A stretch of DNA of 12,509 nucleotides from a bacterium (GTDB taxonomy: Bacteria; Pseudomonadota; Alphaproteobacteria; Caulobacterales; Hyphomonadaceae). The position numbers and the translations under genes were made by a program. The DNA lies in NCBI GenBank assembly GCA_030824255.1, contig JAVBYB010000532.1, forward strand, positions 1-12,509. The letters are read 5' to 3'. The notes under the pieces were generated by a model, which was not told the origin of the DNA, did no database searches, and saw only the letters and a list, made by a program, of their open reading frames with translations. This document shows positions 5,831-12,509 of the stretch, piece by piece. Position 1 is the stretch's first letter, and each line of letters begins with the position of its first letter.

Positions 5831-8142
5831 CGCGCACCGCTCCGCACACCATTCACGGCGGCGAGAATGCGCTCCGGGGTGGCCGGTGCGTCGAGCTTCG
5901 GCGCGATCCTGTGATCGGCCACCGCCGCGATGGCGTCGTAGATGGCGCTGAAGGCAGAGATGCCGAGCATCAGCGGCGGCTCGCCCACCGCTTTGGAGCG
6001 ATAAATCGACTCCTCGTTGTTGTCGCCTTCCCACAGCGCGATGTGCATGTCGGGGCGATCGCTCGCCGTGGGGATCTTGTAGGTGGAGGGCGCGTGCGTG
6101 CGCAGTCGTCCCTTGTCATCGAAGACCAGTTCCTCTGTCGTCAACCAGCCCATACCCTGAATATAGCCACCCTCGATCTGGCCGAAATCGATGGCAGGGT
6201 TCAGAGACTTGCCGCAGTCATGCAGAATGTCGGCGCGCAGGATGCGGGCCTCGCCCGTCAGCGTGTCGATCGCCGCTTCGGAGACCGCTGCGCCGTAGGC
6301 GTAGTAAAAGAATGGGCGGCCGCGCCCCGCTGCGCGATCCCAACCGATTTTTGGCGTGCGATAATAGCCTGTCGCGGAGAGAGAGACGCGCCCGAAATAA
6401 GCCAGCCTTGCCGCTTCGGCGAATGGCACGGACTTGCCGCCTGCATGAACATGGCCGGATACAAAAGCGATCTCGGCTTCGTCCACAGTCCAGGCCTGCG
6501 CGAGGAAGGCGATCAGCCGCGACTTGATCTTCTTCGCCGCATCGCGCGCGGCCATGCCGTTCAGATCGGTGCCTGAAGATGCAGCAGTCGCCGATGTGTT
6601 CGGAACCTTGGCCGTCGACGTGGGCATGATACGGATGGCGTCAAGCGGCAGGGCGAATTCGGCAGCAACCACTTGCGCCACCTTCACCATCAGCCCTTGG
6701 CCCATCTCCGTGCCGCCATGGTTCAGCTGGATCGACCCATCCTGGTAGACATGGACGAGCGCACCCGCCTGGTTGAGATGCGTCGCGGTGAACGAGATGC
6801 CGAACTTCACCGGCGTCAGCGACAGGCCGCGCTTGATGTGATTGTTCGTGGCGTTCCACGCGCGGATCGCCTCACGGCGCGCACGATAGTTTGAGCTGGC
6901 CTCCAGCTGGTCGATCAACGGCGCGATGACATGCTGCTCGACGCGCTGGCCATAAGGCGTCTCGTCCCGGCCGGGGCCGTAGAGATTGGCCTTGCGGATA
7001 TCGAGCGGATCTTTCCCGAGCCGGATCGCGATCTCATCCATCGCGCGCTCGATCACCACCATGCCCTGAGGGCCGCCGAACCCACGGAAAGCCGTGTTGG
7101 AGACCGTGTGCGTCCGGAAGCGGTGCGACAGGATACGCGCGGCGTTCAGGAAATAGGTGTTGTCGGCGTGGAACATGGCGCGGTCATTGATCGCCATCGA
7201 AAGATCCGCCGAGTAACCGCAACGGGAGGCAAGCTCGACATCAGCGGCCTGGATCTGGCCCGCGGCGTCGACACCGATCGTGTAGTTGGCCTCGAAGTCA
7301 TGCCGCTTGCCCGTCATCACCATGTCGTCGTCACGATCGAGGCGAAGCTTTGCCGGGCGGCCAGTCTTGAGCGCGGTCAGCGCGGCGGCGGCGGCGATGA
7401 GCGTCGACTGCGTTTCCTTGCCTCCAAAGCCGCCGCCCATGCGGCGCACCTCGCACACCACAGCATGGGCAGGCTTGCCGAGCAGGTGCGCGATCACATG
7501 CTGGGTCTCGGTCGGGTTCTGCGTCGATGAATAGACGGTGAGATCGCCATCCTCGCCGGGCACAGCCATGGCGATCTGGCCTTCAAGGTAGAAATGGTCC
7601 TGCCCGCCAATGGCAAAGGCGCCTTCGATGCGATGCGCGGATTGCACAAGCTGCGCGTCCACATCGCCCATCTGGAAAGACTTGGCAGGCTCGATAACCG
7701 AGCCGGCGTCGCGCGCGTCAGAAATGGTGAGCAGCGCGGGAAGATCTTCATACACCACCTTGGCAAGCCGCGCCGCCCGGCGCGCGGCGTCGCGTGTTTC
7801 AGCGGCAACGGCGAACAGGCTCTGGCCGTGGTACAGCGCCACGCCTTCCGCAAAAAGCGGATCATCGCCAAGGCCAAGCGGGCTGACATCATTCTTTGCG
7901 GAGATGTCTTCCGCAGTGACCACAACCACAACGCCCGGCGCAGAGCGCACAGCAGAGAGATCCATAGATACAATACGCGCATGGGCGTGGTCGCTCAGTC
8001 CAAAGGCGAGATGCAGCAGCCCCGGCGACTCCGGCATGTCGTCGATATAGAGCGCGCGACCTGAGACATGCTTCTCGGCACTATCGTGCGCGAGCGATGT
8101 TCCGATGACGGGCGCGACGCTGGAGGAAGACGCATCAGCCAT
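5827..8142 (-). CDS. xdhB: XdhB, xanthine dehydrogenase molybdopterin-binding subunit
   Basis: A 771-residue catalytic subunit of the bacterial split xanthine dehydrogenase, which hydroxylates hypoxanthine and xanthine to urate in the cytoplasm. Cofactor and substrate motifs are in order: GQDHFYLEGQ (180-189), MGGGFGGKETQ (235-245), FRGFGGPQG (352-360), GGTEMGQGL (476-484), SSGTDLNGMA (522-531) and VGEPPLMLG (719-727). By family knowledge, Glu243 and Arg353 match the purine-positioning Glu and Arg of true xanthine dehydrogenases, and Glu721 matches the catalytic base. This favours purine over aldehyde or CO substrates. The length fits the roughly 775-residue family norm. The ATG at 8142 overlaps the xdhA stop by 8 nt and has GAGGG (8155-8151) 8 nt upstream. 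The frame extends to 8283, but that part lies inside xdhA. Confidence 0.96.
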   Translation of the reverse strand: MADASSSSVAPVIGTSLAHDSAEKHVSGRALYIDDMPESPGLLHLAFGLSDHAHARIVSMDLSAVRSAPGVVVVVTAEDISAKNDVSPLGLGDDPLFAEGVALYHGQSLFAVAAETRDAARRAARLAKVVYEDLPALLTISDARDAGSVIEPAKSFQMGDVDAQLVQSAHRIEGAFAIGGQDHFYLEGQIAMAVPGEDGDLTVYSSTQNPTETQHVIAHLLGKPAHAVVCEVRRMGGGFGGKETQSTLIAAAAALTALKTGRPAKLRLDRDDDMVMTGKRHDFEANYTIGVDAAGQIQAADVELASRCGYSADLSMAINDRAMFHADNTYFLNAARILSHRFRTHTVSNTAFRGFGGPQGMVVIERAMDEIAIRLGKDPLDIRKANLYGPGRDETPYGQRVEQHVIAPLIDQLEASSNYRARREAIRAWNATNNHIKRGLSLTPVKFGISFTATHLNQAGALVHVYQDGSIQLNHGGTEMGQGLMVKVAQVVAAEFALPLDAIRIMPTSTAKVPNTSATAASSGTDLNGMAARDAAKKIKSRLIAFLAQAWTVDEAEIAFVSGHVHAGGKSVPFAEAARLAYFGRVSLSATGYYRTPKIGWDRAAGRGRPFFYYAYGAAVSEAAIDTLTGEARILRADILHDCGKSLNPAIDFGQIEGGYIQGMGWLTTEELVFDDKGRLRTHAPSTYKIPTASDRPDMHIALWEGDNNEESIYRSKAVGEPPLMLGISAFSAIYDAIAAVADHRIAPKLDAPATPERILAAVNGVRSGAR

Positions 8143-9553
8143 GTGCGATGCCCTCGAGCTGCGACAGGCGAACGCCTTGCCCCTGAGACTCGCGGAAGAA
8201 ACGTAGCAACAGGTTACCCCCGGCTTCGAGGCGATAACCCGCGCTGGCGCGCATGTCGGAGAGCGGTGTGAAATCCCGCGCAAGAGCCGTCATCGCTTCG
8301 CGCACAGCCGCCTCGCTCCAGGGCAGGCCAATCAGCGCGGCTTCGGCATGCGTCGCACGCTTCGAAATTCCGGCCATGCCGCCGAATGCGAGCCGGGCGC
8401 CGGACACGCACCCGTCCTCGAGCTCAATAAGGAAAGCCGCACTGACGGCCGAGATATCCTGCTCAAAGCGCTTGGAAAGCTTTTCGACTGCGAAGAGAGC
8501 GGCCGGTTGTGGCGCGGGAATCTCGACATGAGTGACGATCTCGCCCGGCGTCCTGTCCTGCTTGCCGTAGGCGAGAAAGAACTGTTCGAGCGGCAGGCGG
8601 CGTGTCCGCTCGCCATGACGGAGGACAATCTCTGCGCCCAGCGCAATCAACGCCGGCGGCATGTCGCCGATCGGCGAACCGTTGGCGATATTGCCAACAA
8701 CCGTTCCACTATCGCGCACCTGCGTCGCCCCGAGGCGGCGGAGATAATCGCGGAAAGCGGAATGCAGGTCGACGAGCGCCTCCATCGCATCGGCGTAACG
8801 CACGCCCGCCCCGAGCACGAGCCGGCCGTTGACGCGGGCAATCTCCTGCAGCTCCTTGACCTTCATCACGGAGATCATCGCTGGAAGTTGTCGCCCCTGC
8901 TTTGTGACCCATAGGCCGATATCGGTCGCCCCCGCCACAAGGGTCGCATCGGGGTGAGCGGCGCACAGGCGCGCGAGATGATCCAGCGTATCCGGCGCAT
9001 GGAAACCCCGCGCGCCCTCCGGCGTCTCGACTGTGTAGCCAAGAGGCTCGTCCTTGAACGGCAAAGATGCCGGCGTCGGCGCTGGCGTCGCGCAGGCAGA
9101 CTGGCCAGCACGAACGATGGGGCCATAGCCTGTGCAGCGGCAAAGATTGCCAGCTAGACACTCCTTGATAGCATTCGCCGATGTATCGCCGCCCCGGACG
9201 CGATGCGCATGAAGCGACATCACGATGCCCGGCGTGCAGAAGCCGCATTGCGACCCATGCATCTCCACCATCGCGGCCTGAACCGGATCTCCGCCGCCCA
9301 GGCCTTCAACCGTGGTGAGCGCGAACCCATCGATCATCGGCAAAAACACGATGCAGGCATTCAGCGCCCGCGTGCGCCCGCCCTCATCCACCGCCATCAC
9401 TGTGCACGCGCCACAATCGCCTTCGGCGCATCCTTCCTTCGTTCCGGTGAGCCGCTTCTGCACACGCAGCCAGTCAAGCAGCGTCAGCGTCGGATCCGGC
9501 TTGTGGACCTCGACCGCCTCGCCATTGAGGAGGAATTGAACGGCATCTCTCAT
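8135..9553 (-). CDS. xdhA: XdhA, xanthine dehydrogenase iron-sulfur/FAD subunit
   Basis: A 472-residue electron-transfer subunit of xanthine dehydrogenase, moving electrons from the molybdenum site through two 2Fe-2S clusters to FAD and NAD+. The plant-ferredoxin-type cluster uses Cys42, Cys47, Cys50 (GCAEGDCGAC) and Cys67. The second cluster uses Cys103 and Cys106 (QCGFCTPG) with Cys138 and Cys140 (LCRCTGYGP). The FAD domain follows from about residue 175, with LVAGATDIG (205-213) and GNIANGSPIGDMPP (287-300), then the CO-dehydrogenase-flavoprotein-like C-terminal domain (about 350-455). Length and split architecture match R. capsulatus XdhA. I chose ATG at 9553 because MRDAVQFLLNGE fits the family N-terminus; no clear Shine-Dalgarno precedes it, and the in-frame extension to 9715 looks like leader DNA. 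It is the first gene of xdhABC and is divergent from the multicopper oxidase gene. Confidence 0.95.
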   Translation of the reverse strand: MRDAVQFLLNGEAVEVHKPDPTLTLLDWLRVQKRLTGTKEGCAEGDCGACTVMAVDEGGRTRALNACIVFLPMIDGFALTTVEGLGGGDPVQAAMVEMHGSQCGFCTPGIVMSLHAHRVRGGDTSANAIKECLAGNLCRCTGYGPIVRAGQSACATPAPTPASLPFKDEPLGYTVETPEGARGFHAPDTLDHLARLCAAHPDATLVAGATDIGLWVTKQGRQLPAMISVMKVKELQEIARVNGRLVLGAGVRYADAMEALVDLHSAFRDYLRRLGATQVRDSGTVVGNIANGSPIGDMPPALIALGAEIVLRHGERTRRLPLEQFFLAYGKQDRTPGEIVTHVEIPAPQPAALFAVEKLSKRFEQDISAVSAAFLIELEDGCVSGARLAFGGMAGISKRATHAEAALIGLPWSEAAVREAMTALARDFTPLSDMRASAGYRLEAGGNLLLRFFRESQGQGVRLSQLEGIAHG

Positions 9554-9574
9554 CGGCGGATGATGGCCAGTGGC

Positions 9575-9585
9575 GCGAATTTCGC
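9575..9585. repeat. Palindrome GCGAA-T-TTCGC in the xdhA leader
   Basis: A perfect 5-bp-arm palindrome centred on one T, 22 nt upstream of the xdhA ATG. It is a possible repressor half-site pair or short hairpin near the start. It is short, so chance occurrence is quite possible. Confidence 0.3.
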
Positions 9586-9620
9586 CAACCGCGCCGCACG
9601 TTTGTTCTTGTAAAAACGCA

Positions 9621-9646
9621 GTTTCGATCACTTTTTGCGCCGAAAC
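9621..9646. repeat. Inverted repeat GTTTCG-N14-CGAAAC upstream of xdhA
   Basis: Perfect 6-bp arms at 9621-9626 and 9641-9646 span 26 bp, with an A/T-rich inner segment. The geometry suits a dimeric helix-turn-helix regulator. It lies 68-93 nt upstream of the xdhA ATG. Its inner part also contains TTTTGCGCC (9633-9641), which recurs inverted at 9690-9698. Regulatory function is inferred from position only. Confidence 0.4.
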
Positions 9647-9725
9647 GACGCACCCAGACGATGCATGCGCGCACGCCACAGGCGAAACAGGCGCAAAATC
9701 AAGCCGCAGGCGCACAAACAGTTCG

Positions 9726-9758
9726 TCAGCCTGCGATCAGCCTGTCGTCAGATTGTAA
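9726..9758 (+). repeat. Three 11-bp tandem repeats upstream of the multicopper oxidase gene
   Basis: Units begin at 9726, 9737 and 9748, each opening with TCAG: TCAGCCTGCGA, TCAGCCTGTCG and TCAGATTGTAA. The first two share 8 consecutive bases; the third shares TCAG and TG. Spacing of one helical turn places all copies on the same DNA face, as in binding sites of OmpR/PhoB-type response regulators (family knowledge). The third unit overlaps the putative -35 hexamer of the oxidase promoter, so an activator or repressor site is plausible. Confidence 0.5.
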
Positions 9759-9780
9759 CGCTGGTTACTTTAACTGTTAT
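9753..9780 (+). promoter_or_regulatory. Putative sigma-70 promoter of the multicopper oxidase gene
   Basis: TTGTAA (9753-9758) and TGTTAT (9775-9780) are 16 bp apart, each matching 4 of 6 consensus positions. They lie 57-84 nt upstream of the chosen ATG in the A/T-richest part of the intergenic region. An inverted repeat GTAAC-GCTG-GTTAC (9755-9768) overlaps the -35 and spacer and could be an operator. The call is by eye and moderately weak. Confidence 0.4.
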
Positions 9781-9801
9781 CACAGCGGTGTTATGTTGCA
9801 T

Positions 9802-9835
9802 CTCGGTAATGAAAGCCGAGGGTGACGGGGGTCAC
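9802..9835 (+). promoter_or_regulatory. Two small stem-loops in the multicopper oxidase mRNA leader
   Basis: CTCGG (9802-9806) pairs with CCGAG (9816-9820), and GTGAC (9822-9826) pairs with GTCAC (9831-9835) around a GGGG loop. The second hairpin ends one base before the chosen ATG at 9837, and its loop holds the only G-run at ribosome-site distance. Folding could therefore influence initiation. The arms are only 5 bp, so this is tentative. Confidence 0.3.
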
Positions 9836-9836
9836 T

Positions 9837-12176
9837 ATGCCCAGAAACACAATTTGGTACGCCGCTGCCGTGACGGGCTGTGCGGCAGCGCTTTGCATCG
9901 CCACGGCGCTGGCCGACTCCGGCAGCAGCCTGAAATACGACATTCCGACAGGCTCGCCGAAGAGCCCGCTGTTCGGCGCCGAGCCCTTCACGCAGAAGAT
10001 GCTCCAGTTCGAGGAGTTCGGCCGTAAGGATGTTCCCGCCATCGAATGCGTGAACTGCCAGCCGATCGCCGCGCCCGTGGACTGCACGCATTCGCCCAGC
10101 GCGACGAAGCTCGACAAGGTCATCAGTGACCGGCTCTACCCGCTGCCGACGCGCGAGGCGAACCTTGCACGCCCCAATCCATGGGCCATGCTCGTCGGCG
10201 ACTGTATCGGCCGCAAGCTGGCGACCAGCGCCATTGAAGGCCGGCCACCGGGCGAGATGTATGCCCACCAGCGCTATGACGAGTTCAAGCCGACAGTTTA
10301 TTCGCAGACCGTGCAGGCAGGCGCCCGCCTCAACACCGGCGTCCGCGATACGATGCAGCTGCACCGCTATCAGGTCGGCGAGTTCGGACCGGGCGGCCTG
10401 TACAACAACACCTCGGACATTCCCAATTCAAACGGGACCACGGCGGGCATCGACATCCGCATGCATCCGAAGATGCCGGTGCAGCAGCCCAACTCCGTCT
10501 GGACGTTTGACGGCACGCTGCCCCCCAAGCTGCTGATGGCGCGCGTCGGCGAGCCGATCCTGTTCCGCCACTATAACGGCCTGCCCATCGACATCTCGGC
10601 CAACAATGGCTTCGGCATTCATCTCGTCACGACGCACGAGCACAACGGCCACAACCCCGCCGAGAGCGACGGCTACACCGCCGCGTACTTCTACCCCGGC
10701 CAATTCTACGATTATCGCTGGCCGATGCAGCTCGCCGGCCGTGACAGCATCAACACCAGCGCAAGCGATCCGCGCGCGGCCTATCCCGATGGCAAGGGCG
10801 GCGTCGTGAAAGTGCGCGGCGACTGGCGCGAAACCATGAGCACGCACTGGTTCCACGATCATACGATCGATTACACGGCGCAGAATGTCTACAAGGGCAA
10901 CGCTGCGATGATGAACTACTACAGCGCAGTCGACCGTGGCCGCGAAGGCTTTCAGTGCAACTACGACAATCCCGACAACGCCAACCTCTGCCTGCCGAGC
11001 GGCACGGGGCTCGACTGGGGCAATCGCGACTACGACATGAACCTGCTGATCGCGGACAAGGCGTGGGATGCGAAGGGGCAGCTGTTCTTCAACATCTTCA
11101 ACACCGACGGTTTCCTGGGAGACCAGATGACCGTCAACTGGGGCTGGAAACCCTATGTTGATGTGCGGGCGCGTCGCTATCGCTTCCGCCTCCTGAACGG
11201 CAGCGTGTCGCGCTATTTCAAGATCGCCATCGTCACCGACAAGGGCGAGCGTGTGCCCTTCCACATGATCGCCAACGACGGCAACATCATGGAACACACC
11301 GTCGCCTTCCCGAATGCGGAGTCCAAAGACCTGCCGACGCAAGGCATCGCCGAGCGCTATGACATCGTCGTCGATTTCAAGGCTTACAAGCCGGGCACGA
11401 AACTCTACTTCGTGAACCTGCTCGAGCATCGCGACGGCGCAGGACCAAAGAAGGAGATCGACCTCAAGGACATCCTGTCCGGCAAGTACAAGGGTGATCC
11501 GACAGTCGGCAAGTTCCTCGAATTCCGCGTCCAGGCTTATGCCGGCACGGACCTCAGCATGAAGCCGGAAGACTATATCGAGGGCAGGAAGAAGATGATC
11601 CCCCGCCCGGTCTTCCCGACAGCTGACCTTGCCAAGGCGCGGCGTCGCACGTTCGAATTCGGCCGCAGCAGCGGCACGGACGCCGAGCCGTGGACGATCA
11701 AGACCGATGGCGGCAAGGGCTTCAACACCGATGAGCACCGGGTGTCAGCCGCGCCCGAACTAGGCGCCGTGGAGATCTGGCGCATCGAAAGCACCAGCGG
11801 CGGCTGGAGCCATCCGGTGCACGTGCACTTCGAGGAAGGCCAGATCCTGACCCGCGACGGCAAGCCGCCGCCAGTGTGGGAGCGCTGGGCGCGCAAGGAT
11901 GTCTATCGCGTCGGGCCGGAGCCAAACAGCAGCAGCGTCGTCGAAGTCGCCGTGCGCTTCCGCGAATTCCACGGCTCCTATGTCGAGCATTGCCACAACA
12001 CGCAGCATGAGGATCACGCGATGCTGCTACGCTGGGATATCGTGAACCCTGGTCAGGCAGTGGCCATCCCCACGCCGGAAGGCGGTTGGGAGGGAATGTT
12101 CTACGAGCCAAGCTATGTGCTGCCGACCTGGCGTTCAGGCCGCGGCACAGGCCCCACCCCGCCGGCCGCCCCGTGA
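9837..12176 (+). CDS. Large exported multicopper oxidase
   Basis: A 779-residue multicopper oxidase that probably couples one-electron oxidation of a metal ion or organic substrate to reduction of oxygen to water. All four copper-ligand motifs are present: THEHNGH (266-272), HWFHDH (337-342), HPVHVH (659-664) and HCH-x3-H-x4-M (718-729), with Cys719 and the axial Met729 of the type 1 site. The N-terminus is a signal peptide ending at about ALA-D (26/27); VTGC (12-15) also fits a loose lipobox, so it may be a lipoprotein. Some 200 residues precede the first copper motif, containing Cys71, Cys74, Cys83 and Cys123, an unusually long N-terminal part compared with CueO or CopA. Cys374 and Cys385 lie in an internal insert. 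I preferred ATG at 9837; an in-frame GTG at 9822 would add five residues. The stop overlaps the SCO gene (GTGA), implying a shared role in copper handling. The substrate (copper, manganese, phenolics) cannot be told. Confidence 0.88.
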   Translation: MPRNTIWYAAAVTGCAAALCIATALADSGSSLKYDIPTGSPKSPLFGAEPFTQKMLQFEEFGRKDVPAIECVNCQPIAAPVDCTHSPSATKLDKVISDRLYPLPTREANLARPNPWAMLVGDCIGRKLATSAIEGRPPGEMYAHQRYDEFKPTVYSQTVQAGARLNTGVRDTMQLHRYQVGEFGPGGLYNNTSDIPNSNGTTAGIDIRMHPKMPVQQPNSVWTFDGTLPPKLLMARVGEPILFRHYNGLPIDISANNGFGIHLVTTHEHNGHNPAESDGYTAAYFYPGQFYDYRWPMQLAGRDSINTSASDPRAAYPDGKGGVVKVRGDWRETMSTHWFHDHTIDYTAQNVYKGNAAMMNYYSAVDRGREGFQCNYDNPDNANLCLPSGTGLDWGNRDYDMNLLIADKAWDAKGQLFFNIFNTDGFLGDQMTVNWGWKPYVDVRARRYRFRLLNGSVSRYFKIAIVTDKGERVPFHMIANDGNIMEHTVAFPNAESKDLPTQGIAERYDIVVDFKAYKPGTKLYFVNLLEHRDGAGPKKEIDLKDILSGKYKGDPTVGKFLEFRVQAYAGTDLSMKPEDYIEGRKKMIPRPVFPTADLAKARRRTFEFGRSSGTDAEPWTIKTDGGKGFNTDEHRVSAAPELGAVEIWRIESTSGGWSHPVHVHFEEGQILTRDGKPPPVWERWARKDVYRVGPEPNSSSVVEVAVRFREFHGSYVEHCHNTQHEDHAMLLRWDIVNPGQAVAIPTPEGGWEGMFYEPSYVLPTWRSGRGTGPTPPAAP

Positions 12177-12509
12177 CGCTGGAAGCCAGACATGCGGACG
12201 GATGGACGCGCCTTATGCTGGCGCTGGTGCTGGTGCTCGTGCTTGTCACAGGGCTGGCGCCGCTCTCCGCTCACGCGCAGCCGCGCTGGGGCAAGGACTA
12301 TTTTCCGAATGTTGAACTGACCACGCAGGACGGCAGGCAGGTGAAGCTCTACGACGACCTCCTCAAGGGGAAGATCCTCGTCATCAACTTCATATTCACG
12401 TCGTGTGGAGACGTCTGCCCGCTCGACACAGCCCAGCTTCGCCGCGTGCAGGAATTGCTAGGCGACCGCGCCGGCCGCGATATCTTCATGTATTCGATCT
12501 CGGTCGATC
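12173..12509 (+). CDS. SCO1/SenC family copper-binding thioredoxin-fold protein (3' end outside window)
   Basis: The first 112 residues of an SCO1/SenC/PrrC protein. An N-terminal anchor or signal sequence (about 14-36, LMLALVLVLVLVTGL then SAHAQ) is followed by the start of a thioredoxin-like fold: PNVELTTQDGRQVKLYDDL (45-63), then NFIFTSCGDVCP (72-83), whose Cys78 and Cys82 form the CxxxC copper or redox site of the family. The usual third ligand, a histidine further on, lies beyond the window end. SCO proteins deliver copper to cytochrome c oxidase CuA or reduce its cysteines (known); beside a multicopper oxidase the target may be that enzyme (inference). GTG at 12173 overlaps the preceding TGA and supplies a basic N-region; an in-frame ATG at 12215 is the alternative. 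No ribosome site is seen, which fits translational coupling. Confidence 0.88.
   Translation, partial: MTLEARHADGWTRLMLALVLVLVLVTGLAPLSAHAQPRWGKDYFPNVELTTQDGRQVKLYDDLLKGKILVINFIFTSCGDVCPLDTAQLRRVQELLGDRAGRDIFMYSISVD

Larger units (their letters stand above)
9554..9836. promoter_or_regulatory. Divergent control region between xdhA and the multicopper oxidase gene
   Basis: The longest non-coding stretch in the window (283 nt), holding the start regions of two divergent transcripts. It is locally richer in A/T than the genes (for example 9601-9640 and 9752-9800). Elements seen include a palindrome near xdhA (9575-9585), an inverted repeat (9621-9646), a distant 9-bp inverted pair (9633-9641 with 9690-9698), three 11-bp tandem repeats (9726-9758) and a plausible promoter for the oxidase. 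I could not settle on an xdhA promoter. Confidence 0.7.

Noticed and set aside
5827..8142. XdhB as a CO dehydrogenase or aldehyde oxidase large subunit
   Set aside because: It has the xanthine-dehydrogenase pair Glu243 and Arg353 and lies in a canonical xdhABC order. The CO dehydrogenase Cys-containing active-site loop was not seen.
9554..9715. In-frame N-terminal extension of XdhA
   Set aside because: Homology starts at MRDAVQFLLNGE, and the upstream codons give a composition unlike an FeS subunit leader. The DNA carries inverted repeats suited to a promoter region.
10428..11738. A 436-codon open frame on the minus strand opposite the multicopper oxidase
   Set aside because: It is fully antisense to a gene with all its copper motifs. 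The translated sequence has no recognisable motifs, and long antisense frames are expected in GC-rich genes.

Overview
The window is GC-rich DNA with tightly packed, often overlapping genes. Gene content (xanthine dehydrogenase operon, multicopper oxidase with SCO, ECF sigma factor paired with a membrane Ser/Thr kinase) and codon use suggest an alphaproteobacterium, perhaps near the Caulobacterales or Hyphomonadaceae. That placement is inference; no rRNA or other marker gene is present.

Layout, left to right. (1) Positions 1-1759, plus strand: the 3' part of a DUF979-family membrane permease, then a DUF2891 protein joined by an ATGA overlap. (2) Positions 1756-4729, minus strand: an ECF sigma factor of the TIGR02999/ECF43 type (GTG start at 4729), followed after 4 nt by a Ser/Thr kinase of 808 residues with one membrane span and a long helical C-terminal region. 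The kinase converges on DUF2891, and the two stop codons overlap. (3) Positions 4832-9553, minus strand: xdhA-xdhB-xdhC, encoding xanthine dehydrogenase (FeS/FAD subunit, molybdopterin subunit, cofactor-insertion chaperone), each start overlapping the previous stop. (4) Positions 9554-9836: a 283-nt divergent control region with several inverted repeats and three 11-bp tandem repeats. (5) Positions 9837-12509, plus strand: a large exported multicopper oxidase, translationally coupled (GTGA) to an SCO1/SenC-type thioredoxin-fold protein cut by the window end.

Three functional themes are visible: purine oxidation (xdhABC, cytoplasmic), envelope copper chemistry (multicopper oxidase plus SCO), and a kinase-controlled sigma factor. 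The sigma factor has a threonine at the region 2.2 position where ECF43 factors are reported to be switched on by phosphorylation, so the pair probably forms a one-way signalling circuit. Its target genes cannot be deduced here. No RNA genes, insertion sequences, CRISPR arrays or obvious Rho-independent terminators were seen. The only gene-free stretches are 4730-4831 and 9554-9836, both under 300 bases.
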